The translations under genes were made by a program, and so were the position numbers. The notes under the pieces were generated by a model. It was not told the origin of the DNA. It did not search any database and saw only the letters and a program-made list of their open reading frames with translations. Positions 53,958-62,566 of a DNA stretch of 64,000 nt are shown here, one piece after another. Source of the DNA: Gammaproteobacteria bacterium (GTDB taxonomy: Bacteria > Pseudomonadota > Gammaproteobacteria > Competibacterales > Competibacteraceae); the NCBI GenBank assembly GCA_024235095.1, contig JACKNC010000001.1, positions 2,083,501 to 2,147,500 on the forward strand, given 5' to 3'. Numbering within the stretch: position 1 is the stretch's first letter; every line of letters begins with the position of its first letter.

Positions 53958-54793
53958 TCATGGATGCGCCCTCTCCCTCAACTCCTCTCCCGCTTGCAGG
54001 TGAAGGGGGACGATGCCTGAACGGCTTGCGGGTGCTGGTCACTCGCCCGGAACATCAGGCTGATCCGTTGTGCCGACTGATCGAGCAACACGGTGGCGTC
54101 GCCATTCGTTATCCGACGCTGGTTATCGCGGAACCGCGCGACTGGAAGCCGACGCTGGCGATTCTAGACCGATTGGCCGATTACGACCTGGCGATTTTCA
54201 CCAGTGTGAATGCCGTGGATCGCGCACTACCGCTGATTCAGGAACGTGGGGGCTTCCCGGCTCGGCTCGACATCGCCGCTATTGGCCAGGCGACTGCGCG
54301 GGCGCTGGAACGGCAAGGCGTTACCCGCTGTTTGCGACCCGAACAGAGTTTTACCAGTGAAGCCCTGCTGGCGCTGCCTCGTCTGCGCCAGGTCAACGCA
54401 CAAAACATGGTCATCGTTTGCGGCGAAGGGGGCCGGGAATATCTGGCTGACACCCTGACCGCGCGCGGCGCGCAAGTCGATCGGGCTGAGGTTTACCGCC
54501 GCGAACCGCCTGCTACAGATACCAAATCGTTTATGGATTCCTGGGCGCGCGATGGAATCGGCGTCATTGTCATCACCAGCACCGAGAGCCTGCGCAATCT
54601 TTTTGATATGCTAAAGACCGTCGGGCAAAACAAATTGCGTGACACGCCTCTGGTCGTGGTCAGCGCCCGCATCCGGCAAATCGCTGTGGAATATGGCTGC
54701 CGCTATCTCCTGCTTGCCCAGGAAGCCAGCGATGAGGCCCTCCTTGCCGCTCTGTTCGGCCTGACGACGAATCCACCACCACCTCTTTGGTAA
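53954..54793 (+). CDS. hemD: Uroporphyrinogen-III synthase
   Basis: 279 residues from the ATG at 53954, which overlaps the hemC stop. HemD closes hydroxymethylbilane with inversion of ring D. The family starts at NGLRVLVTRPEHQADPLCRL and continues with YDLAIFTSVNAVDRAL, IAAIGQATARALERQG, VIVCGEGGREYLADTL and GIGVIVITSTESLRNLF, with TPLVVVSARIRQIAVEYG near the end. The first 20 residues (about APSPSTPLPLAGEGGRCL) come from a scattered palindromic repeat inserted between the start codon and the conserved protein, so the N-terminus is repeat-derived. Confidence 0.95.
   Translation: MIMDAPSPSTPLPLAGEGGRCLNGLRVLVTRPEHQADPLCRLIEQHGGVAIRYPTLVIAEPRDWKPTLAILDRLADYDLAIFTSVNAVDRALPLIQERGGFPARLDIAAIGQATARALERQGVTRCLRPEQSFTSEALLALPRLRQVNAQNMVIVCGEGGREYLADTLTARGAQVDRAEVYRREPPATDTKSFMDSWARDGIGVIVITSTESLRNLFDMLKTVGQNKLRDTPLVVVSARIRQIAVEYGCRYLLLAQEASDEALLAALFGLTTNPPPPLW
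53966..54015 (+). repeat. Palindromic CCCTCTCCC repeat inside the hemD 5' end
   Basis: GCCCTCTCCCTCAACTCC and the following CTCTCCCG...GGTGAAGGGGGA have the form of the widespread proteobacterial repeat that often translates as PSPLPLAGEG. It stays in frame with hemD. A shorter relative lies at 46952-46977. Confidence 0.65.
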
Positions 54794-54799
54794 CGCGAC

Positions 54800-56359
54800 A
54801 TGACAGATCAAAAATCCGACACTGACAGCACACCAACCAGTCCAACGCTCGACAAACCCACACAGCCTGCAAGCTCAGTGACTGCATCAAGCACACCGGC
54901 GGCGCCCCCTTCTCCACCTGCGCCTAAAAGCGGCCGGGGATTAGCGGCGTTCTCCTTGCTCATCGCCTTGGGTGCGGCGGGCGGCAGTGGCTATCTCTGG
55001 TATTTGTGGCAACAGGAACAGGCGACTCAGACCAGCAAACTGGATCAGGCGGTCAAGCAGGCGATCGCGCAGCGCGACACGGAATTTCAAGCGCTCAAAA
55101 CTACGATCGGCGAACTACAGGCGCTCAAGGGTCCGATTGACCAGAACAAGGAGGCTGTGGGGCAATTACGCACCGAAGACCAAAATCTCAGGGAAAAATT
55201 GCTGGGGTTGACCGGCGACCTGCAACCTTTGAAAAACGCTCTTGAGCTGCAAAAAGGCGAAGCGGAAGTCGTCAACAACGAGATCAAACTGTTGCGAGAG
55301 AGCCATGAGGCGCACAAGAGTTCAACGCAAAAGGAACGGCGGACGCTTGACGAGAAAATCCAGGAACAGCAAACCCTCCTGGCCCAATTGAGCGAGCATC
55401 TGCAAAATCTGCAACTCAGCCATAACGGCCTGACAGACCATCTGGAAACCGTCAAAATGATCGCTTCCAAGGGCGGCGACATCAATGCTTTCCCCTTGGC
55501 GGAGGTTGATTATCTGCTGCGTCTGGCCGACACCAAGCTCAAGCTGGAGCGGAATGTGGATGCCGCTCGCCTCGCATTGAGCGCTGCTCAACAACAATTG
55601 CAGACGGTGGACGAAAAAGGGCTGGCGCCGGTGCAGACCATGGTCGGCGAAGCCATCGCCAGCCTGCGCGGCGTGCGACTACCCAATATTACCGCGCTCG
55701 CCCACAAACTGGTCGAGATGGAAACGCAAGTTAACGGCTTGCCATTAAAACTCAATTCGGATACGCCGGATATCAAGGATCGCGTGAAGCCTGCCAACAC
55801 GGTCGCTTTAAGCGATGATGCCGAACGCTCCCAGTGGGATCGCATCAGCGAGGCGGTCTGGAATCAGTTCAAGGACATCGTCGTCATTCGCCACCAGCGC
55901 ACCGAAGCGCCGCCGCTGATTGCTCCCGAAGACGAATTTTTCCTGCGCCAGAATTTACGGTTGGAATTGGAAACCTTGCGCACTGCTCTGTTGCGGGGCG
56001 ATGCCCAGACCTTCCAGGATTCGTATAATCAGGTGCGCGACTGGACAGAGCGCTACTTTGATGTCGATGACCAAAAGGTCGGTGCATTCCTGGCTGAGTT
56101 GCAAGGTTTGCAAGCCGTGCAATTTAATCCCTATATTCCCGATTTAGCCGGTCTCAGAAAAGCATTCCAGGAGTTTATCACCCAACGATTGCCCATTCGC
56201 GCCATGCGCCCGGCATCGGCGGCTTCCGTTACCGCACAACCCGCGCCAGAAGCGGCGCAACCTGTCACAGCATCCACCGAGTCCGCGCCGGGAGCGGCGC
56301 AACCTGCCATGGAGTCGACTGAATCGCCGACGATGAAGAATGAGGAGGCGCAACCATGA
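54800..56359 (+). CDS. hemX: HemX, membrane protein of the heme cluster
   Basis: 519 residues. A flexible Thr/Pro/Ser-rich N-terminus is followed by one membrane segment (FSLLIALGAAGGSGYLWYLW near residues 52-70), a long coiled coil (LDQAVKQAIAQRDTEFQAL to LQNLQLSHNGL) and a C-terminal HemX domain (EVDYLLRLADTKLKLERNVDAA in part, LETLRTALLRGDAQTFQDSY, WTERYFDV). The tail has two alanine-rich APEAAQPV/APGAAQPA repeats. HemX is often called a uroporphyrinogen-III methyltransferase homologue, but it lacks that catalytic fold; its role is unproven. It overlaps hemY by four bases (ATGA). Confidence 0.92.
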   Translation: MTDQKSDTDSTPTSPTLDKPTQPASSVTASSTPAAPPSPPAPKSGRGLAAFSLLIALGAAGGSGYLWYLWQQEQATQTSKLDQAVKQAIAQRDTEFQALKTTIGELQALKGPIDQNKEAVGQLRTEDQNLREKLLGLTGDLQPLKNALELQKGEAEVVNNEIKLLRESHEAHKSSTQKERRTLDEKIQEQQTLLAQLSEHLQNLQLSHNGLTDHLETVKMIASKGGDINAFPLAEVDYLLRLADTKLKLERNVDAARLALSAAQQQLQTVDEKGLAPVQTMVGEAIASLRGVRLPNITALAHKLVEMETQVNGLPLKLNSDTPDIKDRVKPANTVALSDDAERSQWDRISEAVWNQFKDIVVIRHQRTEAPPLIAPEDEFFLRQNLRLELETLRTALLRGDAQTFQDSYNQVRDWTERYFDVDDQKVGAFLAELQGLQAVQFNPYIPDLAGLRKAFQEFITQRLPIRAMRPASAASVTAQPAPEAAQPVTASTESAPGAAQPAMESTESPTMKNEEAQP

Positions 56360-57639
56360 GATTATTGCTCGGCATCATTATTACGTTATTCATCTCGGTG
56401 TGGATGGCGCTCTCGCTGCGGGAAGATCCCGGTTATGCCATGTTTAGCATGGGAGAATGGACGGTTGAAACCAGCCTGACTTTTTTTGTGATCTTCCTGG
56501 TTTTCGCCTTTTTTATCTTCTACTTGCTCGTGCGTTTGGCCATCCGGCTTTGGCAAACGCCCACCCAGACGCTGGAAGCCAATCAGCGACGGTTACAGAA
56601 AAGAGCACGCCGATTGTTTGATCTCGGCATTCGGCAACTCTCCGCCGGTCAATGGGCGGCGGCTGAGAAAACCTTGCTTAAAGGCGCAGATTCCAGCGAA
56701 AGCCCGGCTCTACACTACTTGGGCGCGGCGCGGGCCGCCCATCATCTCCACGATGTCAAGTGGCGGCGCGATTTGCATCTGCGCCGGGCCGAGGACTTGC
56801 CGGAATCTGACAAAACCACCGTGCAACTAACCCGTGCAGAATTCCTGTTGGAAGATGGAGATGCCGAACAGGCCCGCGCTATTTTGGAATCGTTGTACAC
56901 CCTTAACCCTCGCCATCCCGGCATCCTGCAATGGCTGGCCAAGACCTATCAATCTCTGAAAGCCTGGGAACCGCTGCAAAAACTGTTGCCGGAAGTGCAG
57001 AAACAGAAGGCGCTAGGCGCTGAACTGTTCGCGGAGCTACAGGCCCAAACCTATCATGCGTTGTTGGAGATTACCGCTGCTGGCGGTTCCCTGGAAGCGT
57101 TGCGCGCATTGTGGAAACAAGCGCCGGTTGTGCTGCGCGAAGAGGATGAAGCCTTTCTGGTTGCTTACGCCACGGCTCTGTGCGAATGCCAGGCTATTGA
57201 GGATGCCGAGGCGCTGTTGCGCGAAGCGATTGATCGGCGCTGGAACGCGAAACTGGTGGTGGGCTATGGCATGCTGGGAAGGGGCAACGCCACGGCGCAA
57301 CTGGCGACTGCCGAAGGCTGGCTGGAACGGCATGGCGACGATCCGTATTTGCTGCTGACCTTGGGCCGACTAGCCAAGCGTTGCCAGCAAAACGCCAAGG
57401 CGCGCAACTATCTGGAACGCAGCATTCAGATTATGCCCACGCCGGATGCTTACCAGGAACTGGGCGATTTGCTGGAGTCTTTGCACGAACTGACTTATGC
57501 TGGCCAGTGCTTCCACGCTGGGTTGCGGTTGCTGGTTGGCAAGCCGCGGGAACAGCATGGCGCAATGTTGCCCGCGACTGATCAGGCGCAGCTTGAAGGG
57601 CCAGATCAGGCTCCTGCAACGGCAGCGGCGGCGGCCTGA
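56356..57639 (+). CDS. hemY: HemY, tetratricopeptide membrane protein of the heme cluster
   Basis: 427 residues. Two membrane segments at the N-terminus (LLLGIIITLFISVWMALSL and LTFFVIFLVFAFFIFYLLV) precede TPTQTLEANQRRLQKRARRL and a set of TPR-like helical hairpins (AAEKTLLKGADSSESPALHYLGAARAAH in parts, QARAILESLYTLNPRHPGIL, LGRLAKRCQQNAKARNYLERS). The order hemC-hemD-hemX-hemY is that of gammaproteobacteria. This HemY is unrelated to the protoporphyrinogen oxidase of the same name. It probably scaffolds late heme enzymes at the inner membrane. Confidence 0.93.
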   Translation: MRLLLGIIITLFISVWMALSLREDPGYAMFSMGEWTVETSLTFFVIFLVFAFFIFYLLVRLAIRLWQTPTQTLEANQRRLQKRARRLFDLGIRQLSAGQWAAAEKTLLKGADSSESPALHYLGAARAAHHLHDVKWRRDLHLRRAEDLPESDKTTVQLTRAEFLLEDGDAEQARAILESLYTLNPRHPGILQWLAKTYQSLKAWEPLQKLLPEVQKQKALGAELFAELQAQTYHALLEITAAGGSLEALRALWKQAPVVLREEDEAFLVAYATALCECQAIEDAEALLREAIDRRWNAKLVVGYGMLGRGNATAQLATAEGWLERHGDDPYLLLTLGRLAKRCQQNAKARNYLERSIQIMPTPDAYQELGDLLESLHELTYAGQCFHAGLRLLVGKPREQHGAMLPATDQAQLEGPDQAPATAAAAA

Positions 57640-57738
57640 CGCCATACCATACCGGCGAGTCGTCGGCGAGTCGTTGAAAAAGCGGGTCGCCGGATTTTTT
57701 TTGGTTCTTCGAGGGTTCTTGTGGAACCTACACCATAG

Positions 57739-57766
57739 GTCGGGCATAAGCGCCGCGTTGCCCGAC
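57739..57766. repeat. Palindromic element after hemY
   Basis: GTCGGGCA and TGCCCGAC form a perfect 8-base stem around TAAGCGCCGCGT, a pattern of scattered REP-like elements. The surrounding 259-base gap (57640-57898) holds no gene; its other feature is a run of eight T after GCGGGTCGCCGGA at about 57690-57700. Confidence 0.55.
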
Positions 57767-57898
57767 AACGCGCATGTCGGGTACGTCCTGTATCCGACTT
57801 ACCGACTGACCCTTAGGTCAGGGAATGCGTGTGTCTGGAGCAAGCCAAGCAAGAATCTGAACGAAAATTAATGACTATTAGTCACAGAGGAGGTAATT

Positions 57899-58465
57899 AT
57901 GCGGTATTCAAGAGTTTTTTTTGGAGCAATCGTCCTGCTGGCCTCTATCGTGGCGTGGGCGGCTTTCGAAGTAACCCCTGCGGTACAGAAGGAACTCGAT
58001 CAAGCGGCTGAGGCTGTAAAAGGGTGGGCAGCCGATCCCGTCATTGTCAACGCCGTGGCGGCGCAAAACCAGAAAGGACCTATTTCTGGTATGGACAATG
58101 CCAAGTGGAAATCGGTGCGTCGCAGCGATGCTCTGATCAAGGAGTTTCAAAGCAACGACGCAGCTCAATGGCTCAAGCAAAAACTCGATGCCTCGCAAGG
58201 TTTGTACAGCGAAGCTTTCCTCAACGCCAACCAAGGCGAAAAAGTCGCGTTTGTGGCAAAGACCAGCTCTTATCTTCACAAAGGCAGCGCCAAGTTCGAG
58301 AAACCTTTCACCACAGGTCAAACCTGGCAAGGTGAACCTGAATTTGATGAAAGCTCGCAGACTCACCAAATTCAGATATCGGCTCCGGTGCTGGCCGACG
58401 GCAAACCCATTGGCGTCCTGGTTGTCGGCGTCAACTTGACCAAATTAGCCGAGCTGTCCAAGTAA
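57899..58465 (+). CDS. Secreted Cache-like sensor protein
   Basis: 188 residues with the strong ribosome-binding site GAGGAGGT. A signal peptide (FFGAIVLLASIVAWAAF) precedes a helix (PAVQKELDQAAEAVKGWAA) and a PDC/Cache-like domain: WLKQKLDASQGLYSEAFLNA, GEKVAFVAKTSSYLHKGSAK, FEKPFTTGQTWQGEPEFDES and the closing strands IQISAPVLADGKPIGVLVVG VNLT. No membrane anchor remains after cleavage. Such domains sense small ligands. The next gene is a chemoreceptor with a helical periplasmic domain, the same arrangement as at 16.6-18.7 kb, but this Cache protein is of a different subtype from the first. The ligand is unknown. Confidence 0.83.
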   Translation: MRYSRVFFGAIVLLASIVAWAAFEVTPAVQKELDQAAEAVKGWAADPVIVNAVAAQNQKGPISGMDNAKWKSVRRSDALIKEFQSNDAAQWLKQKLDASQGLYSEAFLNANQGEKVAFVAKTSSYLHKGSAKFEKPFTTGQTWQGEPEFDESSQTHQIQISAPVLADGKPIGVLVVGVNLTKLAELSK

Positions 58466-58485
58466 TGGGCAAGTGACCTCGCTTG

Positions 58486-58512
58486 CGCCCGGCCAGCGAG
58501 GCTGGGCGTTAT
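58486..58512 (+). terminator. Intercistronic stem-loop between Cache protein and chemoreceptor
   Basis: CGCCCGGCC pairs with GGCTGGGCG (one G-T pair) around AGCGA and is followed by TTATCT. An overlapping alternative stem is CCTCGCT/AGCGAGG (58477-58501). The T-run is poor, so it may stabilise the upstream mRNA or attenuate rather than fully terminate. Confidence 0.5.
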
Positions 58513-58536
58513 CTATGGACTAGAGGTAAAGATGCT

Positions 58537-60099
58537 ATGCGTCTGAAAATGAAAGTATGGGGAATAAAAGCCCGCCTGGTTTCTGCCTGTGCGCTGATCG
58601 TATTGCTGGGAAGCGGGATGGGTCTTTGGAATCTGAGCAATTTCCGCTGGGCAGGCGCCATGTTCCAGGTCGCCAGCCACGAAGCTCTACCTGCTGTTGA
58701 CTACCTCACTGAGGCGGATCGTGACATGCAGCAGGCGCTGGTCGCCGAACGCAGCCTGATGTTTGTGCGGCAGGCATCTGAGAACGCGACCAAGTTGCGT
58801 AAGTCGCATGAGGAAAACCTGCAACAGGTAAAAAGTCGCTGGCAAAAATATCAGGCCATTCCGGCAAACGCCGAGGAGCGCCAATTCTGGCCCGAATTCG
58901 AGAGCGCTTTGGCTGAATGGGAGCAGACATCCAAGGAAATTCTGTCGCTCTTAGCTCAGGATTCGCCGGCCGAACGGCTGGACGCCATCGATATTTCACT
59001 CAGCGAAGGCGCCGCCAAGTTCGAGGCGGCGCGGGATATTCTAAGCAAGCTGACGGAATTGCGCTTGCAGAAAGCCCATACCTTTGCTGAACAAGTCCAA
59101 GCAGCGATCACGCGGACCACTCGCTGGACGCTGGGATTGGTCGCGGCCTTGCTGATAGCAGGCGGATTACTCGGATTTCTGCCGGCCCGCTCGATCGTTC
59201 GCACCCTTAATCAAATGGTGGCGGGAACCGAACAGGCGGCAACCGGTGATTTAACCGTGCAAGTGTTGGTGAAAAAAAAGGATGAACTCGGCCAGATGGG
59301 GGAAGCCATAAACCAGATGATGTCTCGTTTTCGTGATAGCATGATGCAAATTCAACAGGCGGCTCGCCGGACAACCGAGGCTTCTCATCAGTTAGCGCAG
59401 GGTAGCGAACAACTCGCCGATGGCGCTCAGCAACAAGCCGCCTCCCTGGAGCAAACCGCAGCCTCTCTGGAAGAAATAACCAGCACGATCAAACAGAGCG
59501 CGGATAACGCCCATCAGGCAAACCAGATGGCGGTAACCACTCAATCGAGCGTAGAGCGGAGTGGCGTAGTCGTACTGGAGGTAGTCGAAGCGATGACGGC
59601 CATCCGTCAAAGCAACCAAAAAATTAACGATATCGTGGGGGTCATCGACGAATTTGCCTTTCAGACCAACCTGCTGGCGCTCAACGCCGCTGTAGAAGCA
59701 GCGCGCGCCGGCGAGCAGGGGCGGGGTTTTGCCGTCGTCGCCGGGGAAGTGCGCAAGCTGGCTCAGCGCAGCGCCGATGCCGCAAAAGAGATCAGGGCAC
59801 TGATTGTGGATACCACCGCCAAGATCAAAACCGGCTCGGACATGGCGAATCAGGCGGGCGCAGTGTTAAACGAAATCATGGATGGTGTGAGAAAGGTCGT
59901 TGACCTCATTGGTGAAATCAGCATTGCCGCTCAAGAGCAGGCCCAAGGGATCGAACAGATCAACCGGACCATGATTCAGGTCGATTCCATCACTCAAAAA
60001 AATGCAACACAAACAAATCATTTTGCCGCCATTGCCAAGACACTGTCGACCCAGGCGAGTGAGTTTGAAAATCAAGTCGATCATTTTAAGCTGTGTTAG
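58537..60099 (+). CDS. Methyl-accepting chemotaxis protein
   Basis: 520 residues from the ATG at 58537; a start at 58483 would add 18 unrelated residues. Membrane segment 1 (RLVSACALIVLLGSGMGLW) is followed by a helical periplasmic four-helix-bundle domain of about 155 residues (EALPAVDYLTEADRDMQQAL, FVRQASENATKLRKSHEENL), segment 2 (WTLGLVAALLIAGGLLGFL), HAMP (SIVRTLNQMVAGTEQAATGD) and a signalling domain with the tip FAFQTNLLALNAAVEAARAG. There is no C-terminal pentapeptide. It lies 71 bases after a secreted Cache gene and a stem-loop. Signalling region and gene context resemble those of the receptor at 16.6-18.2 kb. Confidence 0.95.
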   Translation: MRLKMKVWGIKARLVSACALIVLLGSGMGLWNLSNFRWAGAMFQVASHEALPAVDYLTEADRDMQQALVAERSLMFVRQASENATKLRKSHEENLQQVKSRWQKYQAIPANAEERQFWPEFESALAEWEQTSKEILSLLAQDSPAERLDAIDISLSEGAAKFEAARDILSKLTELRLQKAHTFAEQVQAAITRTTRWTLGLVAALLIAGGLLGFLPARSIVRTLNQMVAGTEQAATGDLTVQVLVKKKDELGQMGEAINQMMSRFRDSMMQIQQAARRTTEASHQLAQGSEQLADGAQQQAASLEQTAASLEEITSTIKQSADNAHQANQMAVTTQSSVERSGVVVLEVVEAMTAIRQSNQKINDIVGVIDEFAFQTNLLALNAAVEAARAGEQGRGFAVVAGEVRKLAQRSADAAKEIRALIVDTTAKIKTGSDMANQAGAVLNEIMDGVRKVVDLIGEISIAAQEQAQGIEQINRTMIQVDSITQKNATQTNHFAAIAKTLSTQASEFENQVDHFKLC

Positions 60100-60118
60100 G
60101 GCAATGTCTGATGACGTC

Positions 60119-60150
60119 GTTTGACCAAAAATACGGTCAAACGCTTTTGC
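60119..60150 (+). terminator. Hairpin after the chemoreceptor gene
   Basis: GTTTGACC and GGTCAAAC form a perfect 8-base stem with an 8-base loop, followed by GCTTTTGCC. It starts 19 bases after the chemoreceptor stop. It could instead be an operator for the promoter just downstream. Confidence 0.45.
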
Positions 60151-60155
60151 CCGTG

Positions 60156-60161
60156 TATAAT
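60156..60161 (+). promoter_or_regulatory. Candidate -10 of the yajC-secDF promoter
   Basis: TATAAT is a perfect -10 hexamer 126 bases before yajC. The -35 region is not clear; the sequence 17 bases upstream is poor. The 187 bases between the chemoreceptor and yajC otherwise hold only hairpins. Confidence 0.4.
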
Positions 60162-60208
60162 GACGCGCTTTGAAACTGTCTCAAATAACAACTTTCGCCC
60201 CTTGCCGA

Positions 60209-60238
60209 CCATCCGGCGCCGACCGATGGGCTTTTTTT
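60209..60238 (+). terminator. Attenuator-like hairpin in the yajC leader
   Basis: CCATCCGG faces CCG-acc-GATGG (three-base bulge) and is followed by GC and seven T. It lies between the candidate promoter and yajC, so it would stop or modulate transcription into yajC-secD-secF. Confidence 0.4.
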
Positions 60239-60286
60239 ACCGTAAGTACGGGACGAAGGCTGAAAAGCAATCAATGAGGAATCTCC

Positions 60287-60634
60287 ATGGAAAGCATTTT
60301 GAACCTGCTGATCCCCCCAGCTTCAGCCCAGGCCGCCGGTGGCGCTGGCGGAGGAATGGGCCTGTTGAATCTATTATTCCCGATTATTCTGATTGGCGCC
60401 TTTTACTTCCTGCTCATTCGTCCGCAGACCAAGCGCGCCAAGGAACACAAACAGATGGTCGACGCGCTCAAGAAAGGCGATGAGATCGTGAGCGGCGGCG
60501 GTATGCTGGGCCGGATTACCGAAGTCGGCGAGAACTTTGTACAAGTCGAACTCGCCGAGAATGTCCAGATCAGGATCCAGAAGCAGGCGATCAGTTCCCT
60601 GATGCCCAAAGGCACCTACAAGGGCAGCCTGTAG
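60287..60634 (+). CDS. yajC: Preprotein translocase accessory subunit YajC
   Basis: 115 residues. One membrane segment (LLNLLFPIILIGAFYFLLI) follows a short periplasmic start (MESILNLLIPPASAQA). The cytoplasmic part shows RPQTKRAKEHKQMVDALKKG, DEIVSGGGMLGRITEVGENF and QISSLMPKG-like ending. YajC associates with SecDF at the inner membrane during protein export. It lies 43 bases ahead of secD. Confidence 0.97.
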   Translation: MESILNLLIPPASAQAAGGAGGGMGLLNLLFPIILIGAFYFLLIRPQTKRAKEHKQMVDALKKGDEIVSGGGMLGRITEVGENFVQVELAENVQIRIQKQAISSLMPKGTYKGSL

Positions 60635-60677
60635 ATCGATCATCGCCCTCTGCGGCCTTCACGGAAACCGCTGTTTC

Positions 60678-62546
60678 ATGTCTACCTATACTTTGAATCA
60701 ATATCCCTGGTGGAAATACCTGCTGATCGGGCTGGTCATGCTCTGGGGATTTATCTTTGCCCTCCCCAACCTGTTTGGCGAAGATCCCGCTGTACAGATT
60801 TCCGGGGCGCGAGAGCACGTCACTATCGATGCGTCGCTGCAAAACCGGGTCGTGGGGCTGCTCAGCGCTGAGAACTTACCTTACAAACGACTGGAACTAG
60901 AAGACAGCCGTTTGCTCGTCCGCTTTACCGATCCTGATGAACAACTCAAGGCCGCCGATATCCTGAAGGACCGGCTGGGCCGCGACTACATTGTCGCGCT
61001 CAATCTGGCTTCCTCCGAGCCGGGGTTCCTGCGGGCGCTGGGGTTAAGTCCCATGTATCTCGGTCTCGACCTGCGCGGCGGGGTGCATTTCCTGATGCAG
61101 GTCGACATGGACGCGACGCTCAAGCAGGTCGAAGAAAGTTATGTCGAGGAAATCCGCGCCCAGTTACGCAGTGAGAAAATCTTCTACGCTTCGGTCGGTC
61201 GCGCCGCGAGTGGCGGAGTGTTGGTGGAATTCAAAGACACCGGTGAACGCGACAAAGCAGCGCAGGCGTTGCACAAGAATCTCCCGTCTCTGCAACAGGA
61301 CGAACCAGGTCCGCTGAGCCTGAAATTGACGCTTGGCGAGCCGGAAATCCGTGAAAAACGCGACTTTGCCCTGCAACAAAACATCACCACTCTGCGCAAC
61401 CGGGTCAATGAACTCGGCGTGGCTGAACCGATTATTCAGCAACAAGGCAACGACCGCATCGTCGTTCAACTGCCCGGCGTGCAGGATACCGCTCGCGCCA
61501 AGGAAATTCTCGGCGCAACGGCAACCCTGGAATTCCGGCTGGCCGACGAGGAAAACGACTGGTATCAGGCCGAGTCCACCAAACGCATCCCGCTGAACTC
61601 CCGGTTATACAAGGACCGCGAAGGCCGCCCGGTGCTGCTGCAAAAACGAGTGATGCTGACCGGCGATTCCATCGTCGACGCCGCCTCCGGCCTGGACTCG
61701 CAAAGCGGTAGCCCGGCAGTATTCGTCACCCTGGATGGAAAAGGCGCCAAACGTTTTGAAGACGCCACCAAGGACAACATTGGCAAACGCATGGGGGTGG
61801 TGTTCATCGAGAACAAGACCGAAACCAAGCGAGTCGATGGCGAATTAAAGAAAACGTCTTATACCGTTGAGGAAGTCATCAACGTCGCCACCATCCGCGA
61901 CCGACTCAGCCGCCGTTTCCAGATCACCGGCCTGGACAGCACCCGCGAAGCTCGCGATCTGGCGCTGCTGCTAAGAGCCGGCGCGCTGGCCAGTCCGATT
62001 GAGATTATCGAAGAACGCACGGTGGGTCCCAGCGCCGGCAAGGAAAACATCGACCAGGGTTTCCGCGCGGCGATGCTCTCGCTGGTAGTGATCGCCGCTT
62101 TCATGATTGGACGCTACAAATGGTTCGGCGGCATTGCGACCGCCGCCCTGGCTGCCAATGTGGTGCTGATTGTCGCCGCGCTGTCGATGTTGCAAGCCAC
62201 TTTAACCTTGCCGGGCATTGCCGGCATCGTGCTGACCATGGGCATGGCGGTGGACGCCAATGTGCTGATCTACGAGCGCATCCGCGAAGAATTGCGGAAT
62301 GGCAACACCCCACAGGCCGCGATTCACGCCGGTTTTGACCGGGCTTTTGATACGATTATCGACTCCAACCTGACCACGCTGATTGCCGCGATCATGTTAT
62401 TCGGCTTTGGCACTGGCCCGATCAAGGGCTTTGCAGTCACGCTGAGCATCGGCATCCTGACATCCATGTTCACCGCGGTTACCGGCTCGCGGGCCTTGGT
62501 CAACTTCTTCTATGGCGGCCGCAAGCTGCAAGCACTGTCGGTCTGA
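60678..62546 (+). CDS. secD: Protein translocase subunit SecD
   Basis: 622 residues, as in other gammaproteobacteria. The first membrane segment (KYLLIGLVMLWGFIFALPNL) is followed by the large periplasmic P1 domain, including GLDLRGGVHFLMQVDMDATL. The C-terminal five-helix bundle has RAGALASPIEIIEERTVGPS, GIAGIVLTMGMAVDANVLIY and AIMLFGFGTGPIKGFAVTLS. SecD with SecF uses the proton gradient to pull exported proteins to completion. Confidence 0.98.
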   Translation: MSTYTLNQYPWWKYLLIGLVMLWGFIFALPNLFGEDPAVQISGAREHVTIDASLQNRVVGLLSAENLPYKRLELEDSRLLVRFTDPDEQLKAADILKDRLGRDYIVALNLASSEPGFLRALGLSPMYLGLDLRGGVHFLMQVDMDATLKQVEESYVEEIRAQLRSEKIFYASVGRAASGGVLVEFKDTGERDKAAQALHKNLPSLQQDEPGPLSLKLTLGEPEIREKRDFALQQNITTLRNRVNELGVAEPIIQQQGNDRIVVQLPGVQDTARAKEILGATATLEFRLADEENDWYQAESTKRIPLNSRLYKDREGRPVLLQKRVMLTGDSIVDAASGLDSQSGSPAVFVTLDGKGAKRFEDATKDNIGKRMGVVFIENKTETKRVDGELKKTSYTVEEVINVATIRDRLSRRFQITGLDSTREARDLALLLRAGALASPIEIIEERTVGPSAGKENIDQGFRAAMLSLVVIAAFMIGRYKWFGGIATAALAANVVLIVAALSMLQATLTLPGIAGIVLTMGMAVDANVLIYERIREELRNGNTPQAAIHAGFDRAFDTIIDSNLTTLIAAIMLFGFGTGPIKGFAVTLSIGILTSMFTAVTGSRALVNFFYGGRKLQALSV

Positions 62547-62566
62547 ACCAGGCTAGGAAAACCGTC

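Noticed and set aside
60121..60483. A 120-codon open frame running through the yajC leader into yajC
   Set aside because: It overlaps the start of yajC in another frame, begins ahead of the candidate promoter and lacks any recognisable domain.
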